A stretch of 64,000 nucleotides of DNA from Thermaurantimonas sp046295455. GTDB taxonomy: Bacteria; Bacteroidota; Bacteroidia; Flavobacteriales; Schleiferiaceae. The stretch is taken from positions 124,001-188,000 of the forward strand of contig JBKBNI010000003.1 of assembly GCA_046295455.1 (NCBI GenBank), in the 5' to 3' direction. Below are positions 53,563 through 61,726 of this stretch, piece by piece; the stretch's first letter is position 1, and each line of letters begins with the position of its first letter. A program made the translations under genes and the position numbers. The notes under the pieces were generated by a model. The model saw only the letters and a list, made by a program, of their open reading frames with translations, was not told where the DNA came from and did not search any database.

Positions 53563-54111
53563 ATGAAAAAACAATCACTCTTTGCATTGGCCTTCTCGGT
53601 TGCAATTTTCTATGCCTGCAACAATACCGATTCCAAAGAAGAAAAAAATCAATACGAATCAGAAGCAGAGGTTATTATTGATTCCGAAGATGAAGAGGAT
53701 GAAGACCACGAAGGACACGACCACCATCATCATGGAGACCACTCAGAAAAAGATCATGGTGCCACAACAACCTCATTGTCATCCTCTCAGTCCGGGAACT
53801 CTCAGGCATCATCATCATCCGATAAAAAATCTTCAACAGCCGCCAGCTCCAGTCGATCTCAATCAGCCAACGAAAAGTCTCAAACTCAAGAGCAACAAAG
53901 TACAACATTGAAAGACGCTATTCAGCAGCCCGTCTCAGATGTACAGCAAGCAGCCGGAAGAATGCAACAACAAACTCAACAAACCCTTGAACGAGGTAAA
54001 CAAACAACAGAAGATGCTGCCAGACAAGCACAAGAGGCCCAACGTGAGGCTCGTAAAGAACTGATGCGTCAGAGCCGAAGTAGCTCAGAAAATTCAGGAG
54101 GAGGTCAATAA
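53563..54111 (+). CDS. Low-complexity His-, Ser- and Gln-rich lipoprotein
   Basis: A 182-aa protein with a lipoprotein signal (MKKQSLFALAFSVAIFYAC, lipid Cys19). The mature part has three zones: an acidic/His block (EDEEDEDHEGHDHHHHGDH, about 42-60), a Ser/Lys/Thr-rich stretch (about 70-105) and a Gln-rich, heptad-like helix (about 115-165, e.g. QAAGRMQQQTQQTLERGKQ). The His cluster suggests divalent metal binding; the helix resembles apolipoprotein/LEA-like amphipathic segments. No known family. It has its own promoter and terminator, so it is a single-gene transcript. Confidence 0.8.
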   Translation: MKKQSLFALAFSVAIFYACNNTDSKEEKNQYESEAEVIIDSEDEEDEDHEGHDHHHHGDHSEKDHGATTTSLSSSQSGNSQASSSSDKKSSTAASSSRSQSANEKSQTQEQQSTTLKDAIQQPVSDVQQAAGRMQQQTQQTLERGKQTTEDAARQAQEAQREARKELMRQSRSSSENSGGGQ

Positions 54112-54139
54112 TTGAATTTCTAACCATCCGACCCTTCAG

Positions 54140-54173
54140 GCTGCTTCATTTCAAAGTGAAGCAGCTTTTTTTT
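54140..54173 (+). terminator. Intrinsic terminator after the His-rich lipoprotein gene
   Basis: GCTGCTTCA pairs with TGAAGCAGC around an 8-base loop and is followed by eight T. It is 28 bases after the stop codon. Confidence 0.92.
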
Positions 54174-54229
54174 GGGGTAGTTGTAAGGAAATATTCAATT
54201 CCTTTGTGCCGAAGAATCCTGTCTTGAAG

Positions 54230-54961
54230 ATGGCACTAAGTCAAAAAGAAATCAAGTTAATTCGCTCCCTACACTTCAAAAAATACAGGAAGCAGTACAA
54301 CCTATTTGTAGCCGAAGGCAAAAAACTCGTAGAAGATCTTCTGCAGTCAGATTTAAGACCATTTAGACTGCTTACCACTCTTCCGACTGAAGTTTTAACC
54401 TACGAATTGATTGATGAACGTATAATGAAATCCCTCAGCAAGTTCGAAAGCCCCTCTACACATATGGGTGTTTTTCATATGCCCCCTCTTTATACGCTCG
54501 AAACTTTTCGACCAAAGCGATTTTTTGCACTTCATGCCCTGCAAGACCCTGGCAATCTTGGCACCATATTGCGATCACTCGATTGGTTTGGCCCGATACC
54601 AGTGGTGATTTTTACCGGTACGGTGGATCCTTTTTCTCCCAAAGTAGTGCAGGCATCTATGGGGAGTGTAGGTCGGGTCCCCATGATTAAATCCGACTAC
54701 TCCACATTGCATCAATACCTCAAAAAAGAGAAAATCCCTCTGATAGCTGCCCACATGTCAGGCAGACCCATTGCCAAGTGTTCATTGGATGACCGCCTGT
54801 GCCTTGTGATCGGAAACGAAGGTCAGGGACTGACTGACTTTCCGCTTCTTCCGGATGAAGTGATCAGCATACCCCCCTCTCCACACACAAAGGCAGAAAG
54901 CCTTAATGCTGCGGTATCGGTCGGAATTCTAGCGTATCATCTATTCAGCACAACGCGCTGA
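54230..54961 (+). CDS. TrmH/SpoU-family RNA 2'-O-methyltransferase
   Basis: A 243-aa methyltransferase of the SPOUT class with an N-terminal substrate-binding domain (KEIKLIRSLHFKKYRKQYNL and FVAEGKKLVEDLLQ). The catalytic SPOUT domain has LHALQDPGNLGTILRSLDWF (motif 1 with the conserved Arg), LVIGNEGQGLTD (motif 2) and SLNAAVSVGILAYHLF (motif 3). All three motifs of the knotted fold are intact. It probably methylates a ribose in 23S rRNA or tRNA. The ATG at 54230 (MALSQKEIKLIRSL) is preferred to a GTG 8 codons upstream. Confidence 0.92.
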   Translation: MALSQKEIKLIRSLHFKKYRKQYNLFVAEGKKLVEDLLQSDLRPFRLLTTLPTEVLTYELIDERIMKSLSKFESPSTHMGVFHMPPLYTLETFRPKRFFALHALQDPGNLGTILRSLDWFGPIPVVIFTGTVDPFSPKVVQASMGSVGRVPMIKSDYSTLHQYLKKEKIPLIAAHMSGRPIAKCSLDDRLCLVIGNEGQGLTDFPLLPDEVISIPPSPHTKAESLNAAVSVGILAYHLFSTTR

Positions 54962-54972
54962 GGCTACCTTGT

Positions 54973-55281
54973 TCAAAGTCTTAGTACGCAGTTTTTCGAA
55001 TCACCTATACCGGCGTCTACATAATCCTCGGCTTCAGAGTCGTTAATATATTGATGTCCATCAAGAACATATCTAAACTGATAGCTGGCATCCTTTGGCA
55101 ATTCCACTTGCAGGCTAAATCCGCCTGATTTGAGTTTTTTCATCGGATGGGCTGCTGGATTCCAGCCGTTAAAATCCCCGACAACTGATGCTGTTTCTGC
55201 ATTTTTTGCATCGGCTGCATCAATGCTAAAACTCACTTTGCAGACGTCTTTTGTTTTAAAGTATTGTTTCTTAATAGCCAT
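54973..55281 (-). CDS. Isoamylase early-set / CBM48-type glycogen-binding domain protein
   Basis: A 102-aa single-domain protein. The central signature ASVVGDFNGWNPAAHPMKKL and ASYQFRYVLDGHQYINDSEA is that of CBM48/AMPK glycogen-binding domains: Trp in FNGW, YQFRY strand and DG turn. It has no signal peptide, so it is cytoplasmic. Such stand-alone domains bind alpha-glucans or regulate partners in Bacteroidota. The stop is only 11 bases from the convergent methyltransferase stop. Single gene, followed on its 5' side by 137 bases without a gene. Confidence 0.88.
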   Translation of the reverse strand: MAIKKQYFKTKDVCKVSFSIDAADAKNAETASVVGDFNGWNPAAHPMKKLKSGGFSLQVELPKDASYQFRYVLDGHQYINDSEAEDYVDAGIGDSKNCVLRL

Positions 55282-55418
55282 AGGTTAAGAAATTTAATGC
55301 ACAAATGTACATACCAAAATCCTAACATCATATTAATCAATTGCTTGTGTCACAAAAAGATATTACTTCTAAATGTGGGATAAGTGTAGTATTTATCAGT
55401 ATAACTATTTTGCTCCAA

Positions 55419-56078
55419 TCAATCAGATACACGATACGCCACACATCTGAATCCAGGTAGCGTGTACTTAGTACGGTCAAAATAAGTAAAAACACACTGC
55501 CCGATAGAATTGGCCCGAACCAGTATCACTGTGCTGTCGCTGGTGTACTCAGGGGTGTCTCCACATAGGTTATAAAAGGTATTAGAAGGTGGTGATTTCA
55601 CATTGGGTAAATGGGCATAGACTGTAAACTTTTTGGATGAAAAAACTCTATCATAAATCTTCGATGAAGGCAATTCAAATTTTAATTTTAACTTGAATTT
55701 TTGATTTACCACCCTTGTCCTCCACTTACAGTAATCGTCTGCCTGAGAATGCGTAATGCCTACAACAGGCGAATTGGCATGGATCAATATACTGTGCTCA
55801 AATGACTCTTCAGGGTAATGTGTCCTCCAGGCAAGGGTATCTGGCCATGTAGCCTGATACTCTGGAGAGTGCTCACCATAGTGATTTTTTATGTCATACA
55901 TATACTCTCTCCAATCCAGATTGCTGATTGGCCTGAAATCGAGATACACCCTTCCCTTTGGATCCAACGGAATCAGTGAATGCGGATAAGACAAGCCTCG
56001 GGTCGGCGAGCACGACATTACAACTCCTAAAATCACAAATGAGGCTCCGGCACAAACAAGTAATTTTATTTCATTCAT
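55419..56078 (-). CDS. Lipoprotein with a degenerate formylglycine-enzyme (SUMF1/GldJ-K) fold
   Basis: A 219-aa protein with lipoprotein signal (lipobox VVMSC, about Cys23). VYLDFRPISNLDWREYMYDI, VVGITHSQADDYCKWRTRVV, NLCGDTPEYTSDSTVILVRA and LPGFRCV follow the conserved strand order of sulfatase-modifying-factor folds. In catalytic or GldJ/GldK members the corresponding blocks read N-W--Y, PVVGVSW-DA--YC-W, G-NVWEWTSD and VRGGSW. The RGGS core is changed here to RANS and the usual WEW is absent, so catalysis is unlikely. Shorter than typical members. It is divergent from recQ, 17 bases between starts. Confidence 0.72.
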   Translation of the reverse strand: MNEIKLLVCAGASFVILGVVMSCSPTRGLSYPHSLIPLDPKGRVYLDFRPISNLDWREYMYDIKNHYGEHSPEYQATWPDTLAWRTHYPEESFEHSILIHANSPVVGITHSQADDYCKWRTRVVNQKFKLKLKFELPSSKIYDRVFSSKKFTVYAHLPNVKSPPSNTFYNLCGDTPEYTSDSTVILVRANSIGQCVFTYFDRTKYTLPGFRCVAYRVSD

Positions 56079-56095
56079 TCGTACATTGGTCTTTG

Positions 56096-57919
56096 ATGAA
56101 AGATACTATGCGTCCCGTCGAAGCCCTTCAAAAATACTGGGGCTACCAACAGTTTCGCCCGCTTCAGGAAGAAATTATTTCATCCATTCTTCAAAAGTAC
56201 GACACACTGGCGCTGCTGCCCACCGGAGGTGGTAAGTCCCTTTGCTATCAGATTCCGGCGGTCTGCTCTGATGGGGTGGCTATAGTGATTTCACCACTCA
56301 TCGCACTTATGAATGACCAACTCGCTTCCCTCGAAAAAAGGGGTATCAAGGCAGCCGCACTTACGTCACAGTTATCCAGGAGAGAGTGGATTTCGGTCAT
56401 GGATACTTGTACTGATTCAGACCTGAAACTTCTCTATATCAGTCCCGAGAGACTGCAAAATCCTCTCCTTCAGGAAAAGATCAGACAGCTCCACATATCC
56501 TTTATCGCCGTGGACGAAGCACACTGCATCTCCCAATGGGGGCACGATTTCAGGCCGGCATACCGCCAGATTGCCGTACTCCGCGAAATTCTACCTCCGC
56601 AGGTAGCCGTCCTGGCGCTTACAGCCACTGCCACACAAGAGGTTATCGATGACATTCGCCAAAGCCTCAAGTTCCGACCGGAGCATCAGGTCTTCAAAAA
56701 GAGCTTTCACCGCCCAAATCTGAGCTATAACATCCGAATCGTAGAGAACAAAATTGACAAACTCATCGAAACCCTTCGAAAAGTACCGGGCAGCGCCATC
56801 GTATTTATGCGCTATAGGCTTAAGACCATCCATATCGCCAACATTTTAAACGCACATGGCATTGCCGCTGATTTTTACCACGCCGGACTCACCTCCGATC
56901 AACGCAAAAAAAAACAAGAACTATGGATGCAGGAAAAAATCCGAGTCATCGCAGCCACAAATGCTTTTGGCATGGGTATTGACAAACCCAACGTCCGATT
57001 GGTCATACATCTGGATCCCGCGCCTTCCCTCGAAGAGTACTTTCAGGAAGCCGGTAGAGCCGGCAGAGACGAAAAAAAAGCCTATGCTGTCACCTTCATA
57101 AGTCCTGCTGACTTAGACAATCTGGCTGATCCGTCACATTTTTACTTTCCTACACAGGAAGAACTCGCTCACGGATATCAGACTCTGTTCGAATATCTGA
57201 GAATACCCGTCCACGAAGGGCAAGGGGAGAAGTTTCCCTTCTCCATTCACAAATTCAGTGAATACGCCAAAGCTCCCAGGGCGAAATGTTATGAATGGAT
57301 CCGGTGGTTAGAACGGGAAGGACACATTAGCTTCGACGACCAGTGCCTGCGACAGTCAAAAGTCCGGTTTTACTTCGACTACTACCAGGCTATGGAAAGG
57401 TATTCTTCTCAACCTCGCGTAATCTCTATCATTCAGACCATTCTCCGCCTGTATGAAGGAGTCCGATATACACAAGTAGATATCGATGAAGGCAAAATAG
57501 CCATTCTGTCCGAAACCGACGAATCAACCGTAGTCAGGACACTCTTCCACCTCTCGCGCATAGAAGATGCTGATTACTACCCAAAAAATACAGACGGGTT
57601 TCTGACCGTACTCCTGCCCCGAATAGAGCGCACGGCATTTACACTCAATCAGGAAGATTACACCCTACGCAAGACCAGACACATCACACGTTATAGTGCA
57701 ATCCGCGCGTTCTATCAATCTTCCGCCGAATGCAGGGTCATCCACCTGCTGAATTACTTTGGAGAAGATATGCAACAGCCCTGTGGCCTATGCGACTACT
57801 GCCGCGACCAGGCACACAGGCCGGGCACCTCTCCTCCCATCATCCATTTGTTGCGTAAAGCTTCTGAAGCAGAATTGATTAACCGCGACCATCAGGGCAA
57901 TCTGCTCCGCAAAAAATAA
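56096..57919 (+). CDS. recQ: ATP-dependent DNA helicase RecQ
   Basis: A 607-aa 3'-5' DNA helicase for recombination and replication repair. Helicase motifs: Q-motif YWGYQQFRPLQEEII, Walker A LPTGGGKSLCYQIP, DEAH in VDEAHCISQWGHDFRPAYRQ with the aromatic-rich loop, LALTATATQEVIDDI, FHRPNLSYNIRI, ATNAFGMGIDKPNVRLVIHL, and the QEAGRAGRDE motif VI. A winged-helix-like region and a C-terminal CGLCDYCRDQ zinc-type motif follow. The HRDC domain of E. coli RecQ is absent, which is common in Bacteroidota second RecQ copies. The start is ATG at 56096; an ATG at 56108 also fits. Confidence 0.94.
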   Translation: MKDTMRPVEALQKYWGYQQFRPLQEEIISSILQKYDTLALLPTGGGKSLCYQIPAVCSDGVAIVISPLIALMNDQLASLEKRGIKAAALTSQLSRREWISVMDTCTDSDLKLLYISPERLQNPLLQEKIRQLHISFIAVDEAHCISQWGHDFRPAYRQIAVLREILPPQVAVLALTATATQEVIDDIRQSLKFRPEHQVFKKSFHRPNLSYNIRIVENKIDKLIETLRKVPGSAIVFMRYRLKTIHIANILNAHGIAADFYHAGLTSDQRKKKQELWMQEKIRVIAATNAFGMGIDKPNVRLVIHLDPAPSLEEYFQEAGRAGRDEKKAYAVTFISPADLDNLADPSHFYFPTQEELAHGYQTLFEYLRIPVHEGQGEKFPFSIHKFSEYAKAPRAKCYEWIRWLEREGHISFDDQCLRQSKVRFYFDYYQAMERYSSQPRVISIIQTILRLYEGVRYTQVDIDEGKIAILSETDESTVVRTLFHLSRIEDADYYPKNTDGFLTVLLPRIERTAFTLNQEDYTLRKTRHITRYSAIRAFYQSSAECRVIHLLNYFGEDMQQPCGLCDYCRDQAHRPGTSPPIIHLLRKASEAELINRDHQGNLLRKK

Positions 57920-57925
57920 CATTCA

Positions 57926-57959
57926 TTTGTTTCCACCACACCACCCCTTCTTACATTTG
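57926..57959 (+). promoter_or_regulatory. Probable promoter of the acyl-CoA dehydrogenase gene
   Basis: TTTG at 57926-57929 and TACATTTG at 57952-57959 are 22 bases apart, within the range for Bacteroidota promoters. The ATG is 29 bases after the -7 box. Confidence 0.5.
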
Positions 57960-57988
57960 CAACCTAACCTTTAATCACCTACCAAAAA

Positions 57989-59131
57989 ATGAATTTTCAA
58001 CTGACGGAAGAGCATCTGATGATTCAGCAAGCTGCGCGCGATTTCGCTCAAAACGAGCTGCTACCCGGCGTCATAGACCGCGATACCCATGAAAAATTTC
58101 CCGCCGAACAAATAAAAAAAATGGGCGAGCTCGGATTCATGGGTATGATGGTCGATCCCAAGTACGGAGGTGCAGGCCTGGACACCATCAGCTATGTGCT
58201 CGCAATGGAGGAGATTTCTAAAATCGACGCATCCGCCTCGGTGTGCATGAGCGTAAACAACTCCCTCGTGTGCTGGGGTCTCGAAAAATTCGGAACCGAA
58301 GAACAAAAACAAAAATACCTCGTGCCCCTGGCCAAAGGCGAACTCATCGGCGCCTTTTGCCTCTCTGAGCCCGAAGCCGGCTCTGATGCCACATCACAGA
58401 AAACAACCGCCGTAGATATGGGAGATTACTACCTCCTCAACGGCACAAAAAACTGGATTACCAACGGAAGCTCAGCCAGCATCTACCTAGTCATGGCCCA
58501 GACCCATCCCGAAAAAGGCCACCGCGGCATCAACTGCCTAATCGTAGAGCGCGGCATGGAAGGCTTCGTAGTCGGCAAAAAAGAAGAAAAAATGGGCATA
58601 CGCGGCTCAGACACACATTCACTCATGTTTACCGACGTCCGAGTTCCCAAAGAAAACCGCATAGGCGACGATGGATTCGGATTCAAATTTGCCATGAAAA
58701 CCCTATCCGGCGGCCGAATCGGCATAGCTGCACAAGCCCTCGGCATAGCATCAGGAGCCTACGAACTCGCCCTAAGGTATAGCAAGGAGCGCAAAGCTTT
58801 CGGAAAAGAAATCCACAAGCACCAAGCCATCGCCTTCAAACTGGCCGACATGGCTACCCAAATCGATGCAGCCCGCCTGCTGACCCTCAAGGCCGCCTGG
58901 CTCAAAGATCAAGGACTCCCCTTTGACAAAGAAAGTGCAATGGCCAAGCTCTATGCCTCCGAAGTCGCCATGCACACGACCGTCGAAGCCGTCCAGATTC
59001 ACGGAGGCTATGGCTACGTCAAGGAATATCACGTAGAACGTCTCATGCGCGATGCAAAAATCACCCAGATCTACGAAGGCACATCCGAAATCCAGCGCAT
59101 CGTAATATCGCGCGCCTTACTAGATCAATAA
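57989..59131 (+). CDS. Acyl-CoA dehydrogenase (short-chain/butyryl type)
   Basis: A 380-aa flavoenzyme introducing a trans-2 double bond into acyl-CoA during beta-oxidation. Conserved segments: FMGMMVDPKYGGAGLDTISY, LIGAFCLSEPEAGSDATSQK (FAD/substrate), LLNGTKNWITNGSSASIYLV, MGIRGSDTHSLMFTDVRVPK, YSKERKAFGKEIHKHQAIAF and ALDEY-like region VEAVQIHGGYGYVKEYHVER. The catalytic Glu is probably in QIYEGTSEIQRIVISRALL. Electrons would pass to an electron-transfer flavoprotein, not seen here. Confidence 0.94.
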   Translation: MNFQLTEEHLMIQQAARDFAQNELLPGVIDRDTHEKFPAEQIKKMGELGFMGMMVDPKYGGAGLDTISYVLAMEEISKIDASASVCMSVNNSLVCWGLEKFGTEEQKQKYLVPLAKGELIGAFCLSEPEAGSDATSQKTTAVDMGDYYLLNGTKNWITNGSSASIYLVMAQTHPEKGHRGINCLIVERGMEGFVVGKKEEKMGIRGSDTHSLMFTDVRVPKENRIGDDGFGFKFAMKTLSGGRIGIAAQALGIASGAYELALRYSKERKAFGKEIHKHQAIAFKLADMATQIDAARLLTLKAAWLKDQGLPFDKESAMAKLYASEVAMHTTVEAVQIHGGYGYVKEYHVERLMRDAKITQIYEGTSEIQRIVISRALLDQ

Positions 59132-59152
59132 CCCATTTTTTCTTAGGCGTGC

Positions 59153-59185
59153 CCCTGACGAAGGTGCATGAGCACCTTGTCAGGG
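59153..59185. repeat. GC-rich inverted repeat in a non-coding GC island
   Basis: CCCTGACGAAGGTGC and GCACCTTGTCAGGG form a 14-bp stem with one bulged base and an ATGA loop, after the acyl-CoA dehydrogenase stop. No T run follows. It continues into about 100 bases of GC-rich sequence with repeated CTCGCTGCGCTCACGCC- and TTCGCTGCGCTAC-like words, unlike the AT-rich intergenic DNA elsewhere. It looks like an interspersed REP-like element; copies elsewhere cannot be checked here. Confidence 0.55.
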
Positions 59186-59407
59186 TCGGCGTCCTCTGGA
59201 GTCCGCTTCGCTTCCGTGCTCAGGCCCTCGCTGCGCTCACGCCCTCGCACCGCCATTCGCTGCGCTACAGGCGTCCGCCGGCCACCTCACGCAGCATCCC
59301 CAATCTATTCCCCAGAAACATAATGTAAACCCAGACTCCGCCCCTTTAACCATATTTAAACAAAATCCCACCCCATCCGCTTAACATCTTTGTAAAAACA
59401 CAATCTT

Positions 59408-60433
59408 GTGCAAAACCATCTGCTTCTCAAAGCCTTAAAAGGCGAACCCGTAAAACGCCCCCCCGTATGGATGATGCGCCAGGCAGGTCGATACCTGCCC
59501 TCATACATGGAACTTCGACGTAAATACGATTTTTTTACCCGTGTACAGACACCCGAGCTAGCCTGCGAGATCACCCTTCAGCCGGTCGACCAGATCGGTG
59601 TAGATGCAGCCATACTGTTCAGCGACATCCTGGTCGTCCCGCAAGCCATGGGTTTAGAAGTTCAACTCATTGAGCACAAAGGCCCCTATCTGCCCAAGAC
59701 CATTCAGACACACTCAGATATTGCAATGCTCCAGACTCAAGAAGCAGCAGATCGCCTTTACTACGTATACGATGCCATTCGTCTCATCAAGAGGGAACTC
59801 AACGACAGAGTCCCCCTGATCGGATTTGCCGGCGCCCCCTTTACCATATTGTGCTATATGGTCGAAGGCAAAGGCTCCAAAAACTTTGAGCGCGCAAGGC
59901 AGTTTTGCGTGAGCAGACCCCTCGAAGCTCACAGCCTGCTCTCCAAGATTACCGACGTCACCATTCAGTACCTTATTCGACAGGTCAAGGCAGGTGCTGA
60001 TGTCATACAGGTATTCGACTCCTGGAGCGGACTGCTTTCGCCATCCGATTTTTCAAAATTTGCGCGACCATATTTACTTCAAATTGCAGAAGCACTGAGC
60101 GCCCATGCCCCCGTCATCCTGTTCCCTAAAGGCTCTTGGTACGCCCTCGAAGACCTGGCTCTCCACTCTAAAGCCTCTGCCCTTGGGGTGGATTGGTGTA
60201 TCTCCCCCCATACAGCACGCGCCCTCACGGGAGGGCACGTAGCCCTTCAGGGAAATTTTGACCCTGCCCACCTTCATCTGAGCCCGAAGGACATCACACA
60301 GGAAGTACACGACATGATCCGGCAGTTTGGCCCACAACAGTATATCGTCAATCTTGGACATGGCATCACGCCCGACGTACCCGTCGAAAATGCAAAAGCA
60401 TTTGTCGAAGCTGTTAAAAGTTTTAAACCGTAA
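59408..60433 (+). CDS. hemE: Uroporphyrinogen decarboxylase HemE
   Basis: A 341-aa enzyme that removes four carboxyl groups from uroporphyrinogen III to give coproporphyrinogen III, in heme synthesis. The N-terminal signature RPPVWMMRQAGRYLPSYMEL and the second signature GFAGAPFTILCYMVEGKGSK are intact. The active-site Asp is in AILFSDILVVPQAMG. The start is GTG at 59408. It lies upstream of the di-heme peroxidase gene on the same strand, though with its own spacing. Confidence 0.96.
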   Translation: MQNHLLLKALKGEPVKRPPVWMMRQAGRYLPSYMELRRKYDFFTRVQTPELACEITLQPVDQIGVDAAILFSDILVVPQAMGLEVQLIEHKGPYLPKTIQTHSDIAMLQTQEAADRLYYVYDAIRLIKRELNDRVPLIGFAGAPFTILCYMVEGKGSKNFERARQFCVSRPLEAHSLLSKITDVTIQYLIRQVKAGADVIQVFDSWSGLLSPSDFSKFARPYLLQIAEALSAHAPVILFPKGSWYALEDLALHSKASALGVDWCISPHTARALTGGHVALQGNFDPAHLHLSPKDITQEVHDMIRQFGPQQYIVNLGHGITPDVPVENAKAFVEAVKSFKP

Positions 60434-60521
60434 TTATTGGCACAGCTCGTCCATTAAAAGACTTACGGCATCCACACGCGCAAATTATTAATCGTTCATT
60501 CTGAGGGCAGAAAAGTGTTTT

Positions 60522-60529
60522 TATATTTG
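60522..60529 (+). promoter_or_regulatory. Possible -7 promoter box of the di-heme peroxidase gene
   Basis: TATATTTG matches TAnnTTTG, 24 bases upstream of the ATG at 60554. No TTTG -33 element at the right distance. Confidence 0.45.
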
Positions 60530-60553
60530 TAATTTGGAATATGTAAAAGCGGA

Positions 60554-61642
60554 ATGGATACGAAGGGCAAAGCCATCGTATATATGATACTGGCTGCAGT
60601 GTGGATCTTTGGCGTCAGATGCTCTAAAGAGCAAGACATCCAGGATATTCACACTACTACTCCATATCCTCTGGTGGTGCCTCCGGGGTTTCCGCAGCCA
60701 TTGATGAATCCTGATAATCCGCTGACCGTAGAGGGGGTTGAGCTCGGCCGACACCTTTTTTACGAAAAAAAACTATCCCGTGACAACACTCTGAGTTGTG
60801 CCGGCTGCCACAAACAAGAGTTTGCTTTTTCTGACACACCCAACCGCCTAAGCAAAGGAGTAGAAGGCCTAGATGGTAAGTTCAATGCCATGCATATTGT
60901 CAATATGGCATGGCTCGAACATTTCTTTTGGGATGGCCGGTCGCCAAGCCTTGAAGATCAAGCATTTCATCCGATTGTAGATCCCCTCGAAATGAATACA
61001 TCATGGGAGTCTGTACTCAAAAAGCTTCGTGAGACGCCCATATACCCCCCGATGTTTAAAAAAGCTTTTGGCAGCGAAGAGATCACCGTAGAGCGCGTTA
61101 CGAAAGCCATTGCCCAATTCGAAAGAGTACTTATCTCCGGCAATTCAAAATTTGATAAATGGCGCCGGGGCGAAGCTACACTTTCAGAACTCGAGTTATT
61201 CGGATTTACCATGTTCGAAACCGAACGGGGAGACTGTTTTCATTGTCACGGCAGTACTACCACCGGAAATATGTTCGGCGCCTTTGGCCAGCTCATTTTT
61301 ACCAACAACGGCCTCGAGCCCGATGCCACCATGCCTCTCGGCCGCATGGCTGTCACCGGAAACCCTTCCGACCGCGGCAAATTCAAAATCCCCTCTCTGC
61401 GCAATGTAGCCGTCACATTCCCATACTTTCACGACGGCAGGTTCCAGTCCCTTCAGGAAGTCATCGAGTTTTACAACATGGGAGGACACCCCTCCTCAAC
61501 CATCGACCCCAATATGAAAGCCGCCGGTATGGGACGCAACTGGACCCAATACGAGAAAAGTGCTCTGCTAGCCTTTCTGAATACCTTGACAGATGTCGAA
61601 TTTCTGACAGATCCTCGATTCTCAGATCCATTTCAGGAGTAA
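60554..61642 (+). CDS. Di-heme cytochrome c peroxidase / MauG-type lipoprotein
   Basis: A 362-aa exported protein. The signal ends in lipobox FGVRC (about Cys23). Two CxxCH heme sites are present: LSCAGCHKQEFAFSD (about 75-79) and RGDCFHCHGSTTTGN. Other family features are LGRHLFYEKKLSRDNTLSC, HIVNMAWLEHFFWDGRSPSL, FKIPSLRNVAVTFPYFHDGR and LLAFLNTLTD. Such enzymes reduce hydrogen peroxide using cytochrome c or carry out MauG-type oxidations in the periplasm. Located after hemE; supply of heme is a thematic, not proven, link. Confidence 0.92.
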   Translation: MDTKGKAIVYMILAAVWIFGVRCSKEQDIQDIHTTTPYPLVVPPGFPQPLMNPDNPLTVEGVELGRHLFYEKKLSRDNTLSCAGCHKQEFAFSDTPNRLSKGVEGLDGKFNAMHIVNMAWLEHFFWDGRSPSLEDQAFHPIVDPLEMNTSWESVLKKLRETPIYPPMFKKAFGSEEITVERVTKAIAQFERVLISGNSKFDKWRRGEATLSELELFGFTMFETERGDCFHCHGSTTTGNMFGAFGQLIFTNNGLEPDATMPLGRMAVTGNPSDRGKFKIPSLRNVAVTFPYFHDGRFQSLQEVIEFYNMGGHPSSTIDPNMKAAGMGRNWTQYEKSALLAFLNTLTDVEFLTDPRFSDPFQE

Positions 61643-61710
61643 GGAAGCCTCCTGTAAAATGCGTATAAAAATTGAAGCTTTCTTTGAAAACACGAGTTAT
61701 TTTCAAATAC

Positions 61711-61718
61711 TACCTTTG
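61711..61718 (+). promoter_or_regulatory. Possible -7 promoter box of prfB
   Basis: TACCTTTG matches TAnnTTTG and ends only 8 bases before the prfB ATG, so the transcript would be almost leaderless. A TTTG occurs 24 bases upstream, slightly beyond usual spacing. Confidence 0.38.
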
Positions 61719-61726
61719 GCTCCTGT

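Noticed and set aside
59132..59407. A tRNA or small RNA in the GC-rich region after the acyl-CoA dehydrogenase gene
   Set aside because: I could not build a cloverleaf or find a T-loop GGTTCGA-type sequence. The hairpin explains the GC content better.
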